A stretch of DNA of 64,000 nucleotides from Acidobacteriota bacterium (GTDB lineage Bacteria; Acidobacteriota; UBA890; WLXD01), in the NCBI GenBank assembly GCA_012103255.1, contig WLXD01000002.1, forward strand, positions 806,001 through 870,000, in the 5' to 3' direction. The notes below the pieces were generated by a model. The model searched no databases, was not told where the DNA came from, and worked only from the letters and a program-made list of their open reading frames with translations. Shown in pieces: positions 35,937 to 44,299 of this stretch; the first letter of the stretch is position 1; the number at the start of each line of letters is the position of its first letter. The position numbers and the translations under genes are program-made.

Positions 35937-37601
35937 TCACCGCGCATCCGCCTCCAGGAACCAAGGGAGTTGCGGCGAGTGCCGGGTTCGCTGCACTGGC
36001 GCATCTTCGTTGACGTGCGGCATCGCGTCGCCATTGGCCAGTTGCCAGGCCAGTCGCGCGGAAAGTCCCGCCATTGTGACGGGAGACTCGAGTCCCCAGG
36101 TTGGATCGTAATTGTCTCGCTGCCGGTGGTTGATACGGGCGAGGTAGTCGAGCCAGAGCTCGCGCCCCGCCTCGGGGTTGCCGCCGATCGAGAATCCGGG
36201 CATGAGGTAGATGGCCGGCACTCCGGCCAGCACGAACGAGTAGTGATCCGACCGGAAGAGCAGCATCTGTGACGGGCCGAAGGGCGGACGCTTCTCGCTC
36301 ACGACGCTGAGACCGTGCGTGGCGGCCGCGGCGTCGAGGGCAACGCGTAGATCCGTCGACAGGTCATCGCCAAATGCGTAGATTTCGTCAGGCGCAGCCG
36401 CCGCGGCCAGACCGCCGTCCTGGTTGATCACGGCCACTGTCGACTCGATGGGCAAGATCGGGTCACGTACGTAGTGCCACGAACCCAGGAGTCCTCCCTC
36501 CTCGGCGCCGGCGGCGATGAAACCGATCGATCGGCGAGGCGCGACTTCCGACAACACCTCGGCGGTCGCGAGCATCTGGGCGATGCCGAGAGCGTTGTCG
36601 TGGGTGCCGTTGTAGATCGCGTCGCCGTCCTCGTCGGGCTCGCCGATGCCCACATGATCGAGGTGAGCGGTGAGCAACACCACCTCTCCAGCCCACTCCG
36701 GATCGCTTCCCGGGAGAAGCCCGATCACGTTCCAGCTTCGGCTGGGATTCGCCTCACGGTCGCGGGTCAATATCACCGGGCCCACGGCGCGCGCCGCGGA
36801 GCCGGCCTCCGACATCTCGATGGCCTCGTCGCGTGTCAGACCCCATGCGTCCCAGAGCTGCTCGGCGGCCGCCGGACTCAGCTGTGCTTCCGTGCGGAAG
36901 CCGGCGGCCGTGCCGTCCACCAGCGCGCGCAAGGGGCGACGAGGTGCGAGTCGTCGTTCGAAACCGATCTGAGCGCGCTCGGTCGCCTCGGAGCTGGGGA
37001 TCTGCACCACAGCCGCAGCGCCACGACGATATGCGGTCTCTGCCTGCAGTCGGGTGAGCGGGGCACGCCGCGCGTCCTCGACCCAACCCTCGGGTGCGCC
37101 GCTGAGCACAAACACGACGGCGCCTTCAACTTCCAGATCGCCATAGTCGTCGCGCCCTTCGTATGGCAGGCCGTAGCCCACGAACACACCGTCGCCGGAG
37201 ATCTCGGGACGCTCGCCAGTCCAGTCTGGCGTGAACACGGCTTCGCGATTGCCGAAGCGGAGCCCATTCACGTCGAGCGAACTTCCCCTGTCCTCCCCTG
37301 CCTCGAGCAGGTCGATCGGTTGCAGGTATGAGTCGCCATCGATCGGCTGTGGGCCGATGCGCGCGTACTGCGCGGCCACATATTCCGCGGCGATCTCGTA
37401 GCCAACGTCACTGGTGCCGCGACCGCGAAGCAGGTCGTCCGAGAGGAACTGCAAGTGCCCGCGGAGCAGCGCCGGCTCGATACGCGCGACGGCCTCCTCG
37501 ATGCCGGGGGCCTGCGGGCCGTCCGACCGGACGGCACAGCCCGTTGTCAGCGCGATGACGGCAACGAGGGCACCGGCGCCCACCCGACGGTTAGCGAACA
37601 A
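35937..37601 (-). CDS. M28-family metallopeptidase lipoprotein
   Basis: 554 residues. Lipobox (VIALTTGC). PA-like insert ([18 protein letters not shown]...[12 protein letters not shown]), then the M28 zinc peptidase core: [10 protein letters not shown] (His and Asp ligands), NGTHDNALG (bridging Asp), [14 protein letters not shown] (catalytic Glu pair), INQDGG (Asp) and [14 protein letters not shown] (His). Exported aminopeptidase of the glutamate carboxypeptidase/BamB-like M28 group. TTG start overlaps the upstream M24 gene by 11 bp; GTG 37583 is an alternative but would remove the basic residues of the signal. Confidence 0.9.
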   Translation of the reverse strand: MFANRRVGAGALVAVIALTTGCAVRSDGPQAPGIEEAVARIEPALLRGHLQFLSDDLLRGRGTSDVGYEIAAEYVAAQYARIGPQPIDGDSYLQPIDLLEAGEDRGSSLDVNGLRFGNREAVFTPDWTGERPEISGDGVFVGYGLPYEGRDDYGDLEVEGAVVFVLSGAPEGWVEDARRAPLTRLQAETAYRRGAAAVVQIPSSEATERAQIGFERRLAPRRPLRALVDGTAAGFRTEAQLSPAAAEQLWDAWGLTRDEAIEMSEAGSAARAVGPVILTRDREANPSRSWNVIGLLPGSDPEWAGEVVLLTAHLDHVGIGEPDEDGDAIYNGTHDNALGIAQMLATAEVLSEVAPRRSIGFIAAGAEEGGLLGSWHYVRDPILPIESTVAVINQDGGLAAAAAPDEIYAFGDDLSTDLRVALDAAAATHGLSVVSEKRPPFGPSQMLLFRSDHYSFVLAGVPAIYLMPGFSIGGNPEAGRELWLDYLARINHRQRDNYDPTWGLESPVTMAGLSARLAWQLANGDAMPHVNEDAPVQRTRHSPQLPWFLEADAR

Positions 37602-38979
37602 GGTAGAAGGCCTCCTGCCGGGGGCGGAAGAACGCGTAGCCGGTGTCCGTTAGATGCGCCGGGTCTTCCATCATGATGTAGACGTCCTGCCCGTCCCATT
37701 CGGCCACAGGAGTCCGTGTGTTGAGCTCGACCGACATGTAGGAACCGGGACGCAGCGGGCTCGCCATTCGTTCGCTGTCGCCACGCTGCACGGAGCGGAA
37801 GTCGATACTCGCTCCCAGACCGTGCCCGTGGAAGCCGAGCGGGTGCGAATAGATCTGAGCGCGGATTCCGCGAGCCTCCATCTCAGCCATAGTGGCCTCG
37901 TAGACCTCGCCGGCGGGCATGTTCGGGCGCGCCGTTGTCGTGAGCACATCCTGGAGCGCCATCGTGTTCTGCAGCGCGGCGACGAGTCCGGCGGGAGGCT
38001 CGGTCTCGCCCTCGCGCAACACGTAGGCCATCTTCTGCCAGTCGGTGTCGAAGCCCATGTACGAGATGCCGAAGTCGAGATGTAGAAGATCTCCGCGCTC
38101 GATCACCCAGGCTTCCGGGGCCACCGCAAGGAAACCACGTGAGGTGTCATCGGCCATGCCGGAGCGCTGCAGTCGCAGGTCGGGCTGGAACCATGTGCCG
38201 GCTCGAACGTCCCAGAGCGCGTCGTAGAGGAAGTTGCGAACGTCGCCCACTGTGGTCTCACCCGGCACGATCACCTCGTTTGAGAACGCTCGACGCGCGA
38301 TGTCTTCCGTGACGTGAACCATGTCGCGGTAGTACGGCAACTCCTCGGGCATCCGTGTGTCGAGGAACTCGTCGATCAACTCGTGAGCGCTCACGAACCG
38401 GCGCGTGGCCTCGGGCCCCATCGCCTCACTCAGAAACACGTGGCTGTAGTGAGTGAGCGAGTGCATCATCCCGCGGCCGCCGCCGATCGCCAGACCGATG
38501 CGCTGCGGGTCGTACGTCTCGAACAGCTCGGGCAGCGTCTCGGATGCGGGCCGCGGCTCATCGGGCGAGTCATCGAAGAATCGCTTCAGGTTGTCCTCCG
38601 AGTACCCGGTGATCGCGACCTTGTGGAGACCGTCATTGCCCGCGTCTACGAACACGAAGATGTCCTGTCGCCCCGTGTACGGTCGCGGCGGCGCCACATA
38701 CTCGGTAAGCGGATCGTCGTGGAACTCCTCGTTCACCACGATCCACATGTCGAGCTCGTGCTTGCGCATGAGCGGGAGGATGGTCTCGTGCCGCTTGAGG
38801 AGCCACTGCTCACGAATTGCAGTCTGCTCTGACCACGACGGGAGTTCGGGGCGCGCATCTGCCGAGACCTGCTGCAGGCCACCCGCGGGGTCAGCGTCTC
38901 CGGCGGGCGCACACGCGACACCTCCCACAAGGACCGCGCCGCCGAGAAAACAAGCCTGGATTCGACGCATCCGCTGCAT
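37591..38979 (-). CDS. M24-family Xaa-Pro peptidase lipoprotein
   Basis: 462 residues. Lipobox (AVLVGGVAC). N-terminal creatinase-like domain, then the pita-bread metallopeptidase fold: [15 protein letters not shown] (two Asp ligands), [16 protein letters not shown] (His), [10 protein letters not shown] (Glu) and [12 protein letters not shown] (Glu). Exported, unlike the usual cytosolic proline peptidases. First gene of an operon with the M28 peptidase; together they would trim peptides in the envelope. Confidence 0.88.
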   Translation of the reverse strand: MQRMRRIQACFLGGAVLVGGVACAPAGDADPAGGLQQVSADARPELPSWSEQTAIREQWLLKRHETILPLMRKHELDMWIVVNEEFHDDPLTEYVAPPRPYTGRQDIFVFVDAGNDGLHKVAITGYSEDNLKRFFDDSPDEPRPASETLPELFETYDPQRIGLAIGGGRGMMHSLTHYSHVFLSEAMGPEATRRFVSAHELIDEFLDTRMPEELPYYRDMVHVTEDIARRAFSNEVIVPGETTVGDVRNFLYDALWDVRAGTWFQPDLRLQRSGMADDTSRGFLAVAPEAWVIERGDLLHLDFGISYMGFDTDWQKMAYVLREGETEPPAGLVAALQNTMALQDVLTTTARPNMPAGEVYEATMAEMEARGIRAQIYSHPLGFHGHGLGASIDFRSVQRGDSERMASPLRPGSYMSVELNTRTPVAEWDGQDVYIMMEDPAHLTDTGYAFFRPRQEAFYLVR

Positions 38980-39012
38980 AACATCCTCCGCGAGGATCAG
39001 GGGCTCGGGTTT

Positions 39013-40305
39013 TCAGCCGTGCCAGCGTAGCCGATGTGCAGCCGCAATCCGAGACGCGGCGTCCTCGGGCACTTCGGCTCCAGCGGCGAACTCGCTCCAC
39101 TGCGACACCACGTCCACACATTGACCGAGGATGCGCTTGGCGCGCCCGCGAGGAAGCAGAGCATGTTTGCTCGCTTCCACCAGATCATCGAGCACGAACT
39201 CGGTGCGCCGCCCATTCACCGTCATCTGGTGCTGCGACGTGAAACGGCCCTCCGGGTTGTAGCTGTAGGTGACATCGAAAGCAGGAGACAGCGTCCAGCT
39301 GCCGGCTTCGTCCATCAAGAAGGCCGTGTTCTTCACATGGTCGTCCTGATTGCGTGCAACCAGGTTGAACACCATGCGCCGGAAGAGTTGTTCGCGACTC
39401 GCCGCGGGCAGCCCAAGTCGCTCGACAACTGAGAACGCCTGCTCGTACGAATAGCCCCCGGGCATGTTGTAGTCGAAATGGGCGACCGCTCCGAGCGACA
39501 GCATGTGGATCCGCCCCCCGTCGACCGTGCGATCAAACCGGCGTGTCATGAAGTGCGCGTGCTCGCCGGTCGCATGGACGCGGCACTCCGCCATCTCGAT
39601 GCCGGCTGCGCGGGCCATCTCGGAGTACGCGAACTCGATCCGGCCGAAGCCGACTGGATCGTCCGCCTCCTTGTCACGGTTGCCGCTCACCCCATCAAAC
39701 TTGAGGATCCAGTGCTCGAAGCCGGGTGGTAGATCGAGCTGGCCTGATCGCACCTCGTTGGTGGCCGGATTCCATGAGATCACGGCCTTGGCACGCGCCC
39801 CGCCCGCCGAGGTACCCACCCGCAAGATCTGAGCCATGCCCTCGGCATCCAGCTGACCGCCGAGCTCGCTACGATTCGTGAGGATCTCAGAGGCCAGGCT
39901 CGCGAGCCGATCGACCTCCACAGCGTCGTCCGAGGCTGGCTCGGGGCCGGTAGCTGGCTCGAACTGAAGCGCCCCCATCCCACGCCTGCCGATGTAGCAG
40001 AGTCGTTCCACAGGGTCGAGGTCACCTGGTGGACGCCCCCGACGCTGCAGCCACGCGTCGATGAGGGCGTTGCCAAAACGGTCCGGCAGGGAGTCCGCGA
40101 GCAGTCCGGGTAGTCCGTGAAACGTCCGCCGTTCGAGCTCTGGGAAGGAGTAAATCCGCGGATCGAGCGGCAACGTGAGCGGCGCCACCTGCAATCCGTC
40201 GGCGCGAAACTCAGGCGTGTACTCGAAGAACCCCAGCTCCTGATCGGCATCCCAACGCACCGCCCCGATCGTCTCTCCCCACAGTCGCACCTCGGCCAGG
40301 CTCAT
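39013..40305 (-). CDS. hipA: HipA-family serine/threonine kinase toxin
   Basis: 430 residues. N-terminal HipA domain (RLWGETIGAVRWD...GFFEYTPEFRADG), Gly-rich phosphorylation loop GTSAGGARAKAV with the Ser that is autophosphorylated in HipA, substrate-binding ILKFDGVSGNRDKEADDP, catalytic loop NQDDHVKN and metal-binding region LSPAFDVTYS. By family, phosphorylates glutamyl-tRNA synthetase or another target and causes growth arrest. ATG overlaps the HipB TGA (ATGA). All key residues present, so it should be active. Confidence 0.9.
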   Translation of the reverse strand: MSLAEVRLWGETIGAVRWDADQELGFFEYTPEFRADGLQVAPLTLPLDPRIYSFPELERRTFHGLPGLLADSLPDRFGNALIDAWLQRRGRPPGDLDPVERLCYIGRRGMGALQFEPATGPEPASDDAVEVDRLASLASEILTNRSELGGQLDAEGMAQILRVGTSAGGARAKAVISWNPATNEVRSGQLDLPPGFEHWILKFDGVSGNRDKEADDPVGFGRIEFAYSEMARAAGIEMAECRVHATGEHAHFMTRRFDRTVDGGRIHMLSLGAVAHFDYNMPGGYSYEQAFSVVERLGLPAASREQLFRRMVFNLVARNQDDHVKNTAFLMDEAGSWTLSPAFDVTYSYNPEGRFTSQHQMTVNGRRTEFVLDDLVEASKHALLPRGRAKRILGQCVDVVSQWSEFAAGAEVPEDAASRIAAAHRLRWHG

Positions 40306-40607
40306 CGTCCGCGCCGTGATGCACGCCGCTTCGCAGGCTTTCGCGTACGCAACTCCTGCACAGGACTCGGCGGAACCTCAGGAACGAGCCGCTTCAGGTC
40401 GCGCATGAGATCCAGCGCACGAAGGACCCGCAGGAAACTCACAAGGCTGGTCGACTCGCCGCGCTCGAGACGAGAAACGGTGGGTAGCGACACCCCGGCC
40501 TCTTCGGCAAGCCTCTCCTGGGTCCAGTCGCGATTGAGTCGATGGCGCGCCACGCGCCGCCCGAGATCCAGTACGACCGCCTCATCGGTATCTGTTTCGT
40601 TCTTCAT
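40302..40607 (-). CDS. hipB: HipB-like XRE-family antitoxin/repressor
   Basis: 101 residues. Helix-turn-helix of the Cro/CI type: RVARHRLNRDWTQERLAEEA, GVSLPTVSRLERGESTSL. C-terminal basic tail (RTRKPAKRRASRRGR) may contact DNA or HipA. Autoregulation is expected: two palindromes lie in the A+T-rich DNA just upstream. Confidence 0.9.
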   Translation of the reverse strand: MKNETDTDEAVVLDLGRRVARHRLNRDWTQERLAEEAGVSLPTVSRLERGESTSLVSFLRVLRALDLMRDLKRLVPEVPPSPVQELRTRKPAKRRASRRGR

Positions 40608-40611
40608 TTCT

Positions 40612-40664
40612 AATCAATTTTGATTTTTTATTAGGAATATCGAGTCTAACACATCATTATTGAT
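40612..40664. promoter_or_regulatory. hipBA promoter/operator region with two palindromes
   Basis: AATCAA-TT-TTGATT (40612-40625) and ATCA-TTAT-TGAT (40653-40664), centres 40 bp apart, in a long A+T-rich stretch immediately before hipB. Matches the arrangement expected for cooperative HipB dimers on one DNA face. Confidence 0.6.
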
Positions 40665-40737
40665 ATATTGAAAGATACCGCCTGCAACCACGAACCTTGC
40701 GTACCCGCCTGGCGGCCGTAGTCCGCGCCGCGGCTGA

Positions 40738-41235
40738 CTATTCCGACCGCGCTTTCAACCGGTCGAAAACCCAACGGAACCAGGCGTCGTGGCGGAACGG
40801 AGGACGAAGCTGCTCATGAGTAGCCGAGAGCGCCACCCAGAATGGCGTCGGGACGCCCGCATCCACCCTCATGATTAGGAGGTAGTAGCCGCCGGACTTG
40901 AAGCCCTCGGCGCGACAGGCGCCTGCCCTGCCAGTAGGACGAACGAAGTCGTACGGCACCGGCCTGTCGTTGTAGTCGTCCTCTCCAACCAAGCGCCCTC
41001 GGATCAAGATCACGTCCGGTGCGTCTCCCTTGAGAACCCGCAGCACTTGCATCTCGATTTCTCCGGGAGCCCACGCAGTCGGATCTGCCGGTTCCGCCAG
41101 GTAGTCCTCCGCTGCCCGCACACCCGCTATCGCATGGGCGGAGTCTACGATTTGCTCACCAGACAGGGCCTGAGCGGAGCACACAGGAGAGGCTGAACTC
41201 ACGGCGCTCAACAAGAGAGTAGCTACGATCAGCAC
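40738..41235 (-). CDS. Secreted protein, tandem paralogue 2, unknown
   Basis: 165 residues with signal peptide (LIVATLLLSAVSSASPVCSAQ). Body: AIAGVRAAEDYLAE, IEMQVLRVLKGDAPDVILIRG, VGEDDYNDRPVPYDFVRP, GGYYLLIMRVD, PFWVALSATHEQLRP. The same order of motifs occurs in the gene just upstream, so they arose by duplication. The beta-rich layout resembles small TIMP/OB-like secreted proteins, but this is only a resemblance. GTG start one base after the stop of the paralogue. Confidence 0.65.
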   Translation of the reverse strand: MLIVATLLLSAVSSASPVCSAQALSGEQIVDSAHAIAGVRAAEDYLAEPADPTAWAPGEIEMQVLRVLKGDAPDVILIRGRLVGEDDYNDRPVPYDFVRPTGRAGACRAEGFKSGGYYLLIMRVDAGVPTPFWVALSATHEQLRPPFRHDAWFRWVFDRLKARSE

Positions 41236-41236
41236 G

Positions 41237-41770
41237 CTAGCCAGGCCCCGCGTGAGGTTCCAGCCGACCTAACGCTGGATCTGATCGGGTCCGATCCCGA
41301 ACCCACCGGTACCAGGGGTCGCCTTCATACCCGGACAGCAACTGCTCGTTCGTGGGCCTAATGGCCTGCCAGTACGGCGACCAAGAAGTGCCGACTCGGC
41401 GCAATAGCAGCAGGTAGGTACCACCCCGGCGGTAGCGGTACGCGTAGCAAGCGTCTGACCCTCTGCTTTCCGGGTACGGTACGCCTGCCTCGTTGAAGTC
41501 ATCGTAGTCGACCAGCGTACCGGGGATGCTAACCGTGGCCTCCAAGTCGCCGCGCAAGAGCTCGGTCACCTCGAAGTGCAACCAACCAGCCGCGCTCGAG
41601 TTCGGGGGCACAGCCTCTCCGGTGTACTCCTCTGGCGCACGCACGACAGCGATCGCCTGCGCTCGGTCAACGGTTTCCCTCGTATCCGGATACGGTTTCG
41701 GATCGTCCGCTGCCAACCAGATGCCACACAACACCGCTGCGTAGAAAGCTGCGCCCGCTGGCCACATCAA
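41237..41770 (-). CDS. Secreted protein, tandem paralogue 1, unknown
   Basis: 177 residues. Hydrophobic N-terminus (GAAFYAAVLCGIWLAA), then AIAVVRAPEEYTGE, FEVTELLRGDLEATVSIPG, VDYDDFNEAGVPYPES, GGTYLLLLRRVG, PYWQAIRPTNEQLLS and DPWYRWVRDR, each with a counterpart in the following gene. TTG 41770 has AGGAG nine bases upstream; ATG 41767 is next to it. Function unknown. Confidence 0.65.
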   Translation of the reverse strand: MMWPAGAAFYAAVLCGIWLAADDPKPYPDTRETVDRAQAIAVVRAPEEYTGEAVPPNSSAAGWLHFEVTELLRGDLEATVSIPGTLVDYDDFNEAGVPYPESRGSDACYAYRYRRGGTYLLLLRRVGTSWSPYWQAIRPTNEQLLSGYEGDPWYRWVRDRTRSDPALGRLEPHAGPG

Positions 41771-41875
41771 TTACCCGCTCTCCTCGGCATTCGCATACTC
41801 AAACCAACCCGCGACGAGGCCGTTTTCTGAACGCGACGGATTCGCGCCGTGAGCGCTGTCTCGGAAGTAGACGCA

Positions 41876-41910
41876 AAAAGGGCCGGAAGCCTGTGGCTCC
41901 CGACCCTTTT
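41876..41910. terminator. Bidirectional intrinsic terminator
   Basis: Sixteen-bp stem with two non-Watson-Crick positions (41876-41891 and 41895-41910), loop TGT, flanked by A-run on one side and T-run on the other. Downstream of the cold-shock gene (minus strand). Confidence 0.85.
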
Positions 41911-41937
41911 CTGATCCGTAGAAAACGGAGCGGCTAT

Positions 41938-42135
41938 TTAGGCCAGCTTCACGTTCTCGGCGCGCGCGCCCTTGTCGCTCTGACCAACGTTGAAGGACAC
42001 TGCCTGTCCTTCACGGAGATCGTCGAAGCGCACGCCTTCACATGCGGACATGTGAAAGAAAAGGTCCTGACCTTCGCCGGTATCGATGAAACCGAAACCG
42101 CGGTCCGTCAGTCGCTTGATCTTGCCTTCAGCCAT
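41938..42135 (-). CDS. csp: Cold-shock protein (CspA family)
   Basis: 65 residues, a single cold-shock domain. RNP1 is RGFGFIDT and RNP2 DLFFHMS; AEGKIKRL opens strand 1. Binds single-stranded nucleic acid as an RNA chaperone. ATG at 42135; a longer frame upstream is the leader. Monocistronic with its own terminator. The leader/promoter carries two copies of a 15-bp palindrome. Confidence 0.95.
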   Translation of the reverse strand: MAEGKIKRLTDRGFGFIDTGEGQDLFFHMSACEGVRFDDLREGQAVSFNVGQSDKGARAENVKLA

Positions 42136-42437
42136 TCCACACCTTCCTGTGTTGTACTCGCGCCTCAGAATGCGCGCTGGAAGTGCGGATTCGTCTGTCG
42201 CTAAGTCTCTTTTGTCTGCGATATGCAGACGACATCTGCGATATGCAGATATGAGAACGATACCGCGACTTTGCGAGACTTGCTTGTCCTTCTGCGACGG
42301 ATATTTCAACTTTTTTTGCCACCCCCGCGGCCATAAATAGGGCATCTGAAGGGTTCCCAACCCGGCAACGGCCCCACCTCGGCTGGCTCACACCGCGCTG
42401 GCCTCACCGATCCTGACTTCCGATGTGCGCGACTAGG
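42136..42437. other. Intergenic region between csp and DUF4013-like gene
   Basis: About 300 bp holding the divergent promoters and the csp leader. Contents seen: the tandem palindromes at 42215-42249, a T-run near 42310, and no coding sequence I can support. Confidence 0.6.
42215..42249. repeat. Two identical 15-bp palindromic repeats upstream of csp
   Basis: TCTGCGATATGCAGA at 42215-42229 and again at 42235-42249 (period 20 bp); each has 5-bp arms TCTGC/GCAGA. Lies 80-115 bp before the csp start, so either operators two helical turns apart or two hairpins in the mRNA leader. Confidence 0.8.
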
Positions 42438-43094
42438 ATGAGTCGCATGCATCCCCCGGAGAATGCAGATCAGGAAATCGATCTGACCACCGCGCTCTCA
42501 CTGCGTGCCTCGTTCAGTTTCCCGCTCCAATCGAAGCTGGCCCGACGCGAGATCGTCATCGGTGGTCTCTGGCTCCTGGTACCGGGCATCGGCTGGCTAC
42601 TCAACATGGGCCATCGAATCGTCATGGTTCACAACATGCAGCACGGCCGCTCGGCCTGGCCCGCGTGGAGCAACTACCCCGCTCTGCTGCGCCACGGCGC
42701 GATCACGTTCCTGGGCATGCTCGAGTATCACGCTCCGGCGATCGTCTGTGGGGTCGGCGCGTGGCTTACGGGCAATGGATGGCTCTGGGTCGCCGCGGTC
42801 GTATTGTGGATCCCCGCCACCATCGCCGTGCCGGGTTTCATGTCGCACTACTGCCTACACCTCGACGCACGAGAGATCTTCGACCCGCTCCGCGCCATGA
42901 GCCGCGTCTTCGAAGGCGGCGCCGCCTACTGGCGTGCCTGGACGATCGTCCTGCTCGCCCTTGCCCTGTCATTCGTGGGGCTGCTGGCTCTCGGCGTCGG
43001 TTTCCTGTTTACCAGTGTTTGGTTCTGGCAAGCCGCGGGCTTCTCATTCGCGACGGTGTTCTCGGAGAAGTTCGGCCTTCGTGGAGATCACTAG
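42438..43094 (+). CDS. Membrane protein, DUF4013-like
   Basis: 218 residues with five or six TM segments (IVIGGLWLLVPGIGWLLNMG, ITFLGMLEYHAPAIVCGVGA, LWVAAVVLWIPATIAVPGFM, AWTIVLLALALSFVGLLALG). GHRIVMVHNMQHGRSAWPAW between the first two fits DUF4013-type membrane proteins. Function unknown. 3' end overlaps the convergent hydrolase-like gene by four bases. Confidence 0.65.
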   Translation: MSRMHPPENADQEIDLTTALSLRASFSFPLQSKLARREIVIGGLWLLVPGIGWLLNMGHRIVMVHNMQHGRSAWPAWSNYPALLRHGAITFLGMLEYHAPAIVCGVGAWLTGNGWLWVAAVVLWIPATIAVPGFMSHYCLHLDAREIFDPLRAMSRVFEGGAAYWRAWTIVLLALALSFVGLLALGVGFLFTSVWFWQAAGFSFATVFSEKFGLRGDH

Positions 43095-44119
43095 CCGCCA
43101 ATTGCCGCGAGGAACTGGTCCACCACGCGCGCAAGAGCATCCGGTTGATCGTCCATGATGAAGATGCGGCCGCCTTCCACATATTCCACCCGGAGCTGAT
43201 CGTTGAGCATCTCGGCACCGTCCCACGAGCCGTGCAGGAAGTTCTGCATGTAGTTGTTGTCCGGATCGACCGGAAGTTCCTCGTCGAAGCGAGGGATGAT
43301 CAGTAGCAACGGAACGGTGAGATCGGGAATCGCCTGCCGCGCATCCTGCGACCAGCTTTCGCACAGATAGCGGATCCAAGTGGGTAGTGTGGGCTGCGCC
43401 GCCACCCGCCACAGTTGCAGCGCACGAACCCGGTTCTGCGCGTAGTCGGACGGATAGAAGTTGTTGTCATCCCAGGTGTCGCGAGTGACGGTCTTGAACC
43501 AGAAGGGGGCCAGTCGCTGATCGATTCCGGCGACCCGTTGCTCGAACGTCATCGCTTCGCCTGGAGAGCCGGGCGCGGGGACGAAGCCCGCAACGCCGCT
43601 GATTACGATCACTCCGCCGACCTTGTTCGGCGCGGCCGCTGCCACTCCGATGGCGACCTGTGTGGCGGTGAGCCAGTGACCCACGATGACCGGTTGGTGC
43701 ATGGACTCGGCGTCGATCAGTGCCACGACGGCCTCGATCGCAGCATTGGTCCAGGTTTGGTCGCCATAGCTCGTGCCTTCCGGCGGCATCGGAGGCGCGG
43801 CGGTGCCACCGAATCCGGGCAGGGTCACCGCGTACATCGTGTGCGTGTCGACCCGAGCGGCCATGAAGCGCTCCCAGATTTCGCCACCAAATCCGGCGCC
43901 GGCAATCAGCACCATCGACCGCGGCCCGTCCCCTACCTTGAGGACTCGACCCAGCTCTCCGAGCGCGGCCGTCTCGTAGTCCGCGGCATGCTGGAGGTTG
44001 TTCAGAGAAGGATCCTGATCCATCCGTCGCTCCTGGGCAGCGGCAGAGGAGCAAGCGATCAGGCAGACCACGGTGACGACCAGCGGGAGCCAACCAAGCA
44101 GGTAGGTCAGAGTTTTCAT
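43091..44119 (-). CDS. Alpha/beta-hydrolase-fold lipoprotein lacking catalytic residues
   Basis: 342 residues. Lipobox-like end of the signal (VCLIAC-SS). Clear alpha/beta hydrolase fold: MVLIAGAGFGGEIWERF oxyanion region, TLPGFGGTAAPP, then QPVIVGHWLTATQ where the nucleophile Ser of GHSxGG is Trp. The final segment GGRIFIMDDQPDALARVV aligns with the usual HFIMxDQPE, with Ile in place of the catalytic His. So the protein keeps the fold but probably not the chemistry, and may bind a ligand instead. Exported. Confidence 0.72.
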   Translation of the reverse strand: MKTLTYLLGWLPLVVTVVCLIACSSAAAQERRMDQDPSLNNLQHAADYETAALGELGRVLKVGDGPRSMVLIAGAGFGGEIWERFMAARVDTHTMYAVTLPGFGGTAAPPMPPEGTSYGDQTWTNAAIEAVVALIDAESMHQPVIVGHWLTATQVAIGVAAAAPNKVGGVIVISGVAGFVPAPGSPGEAMTFEQRVAGIDQRLAPFWFKTVTRDTWDDNNFYPSDYAQNRVRALQLWRVAAQPTLPTWIRYLCESWSQDARQAIPDLTVPLLLIIPRFDEELPVDPDNNYMQNFLHGSWDGAEMLNDQLRVEYVEGGRIFIMDDQPDALARVVDQFLAAIGG

Positions 44120-44299
44120 GGCGTCCTCTCTTCGGGGAGTTCAGCCGCGTCGAAGGAACGCGAGCAAGTGCCAAGCTAGCGACGACGGACCGAAAATGGC
44201 CGTGCGGAAGGTGAGGTTTTGGTTGAGTTTGGGTGATGACACCTGCGATTCGGGAGCCGTTGCGGGAGAATCGAGCTACCGATCCCCCGACACGATCCG

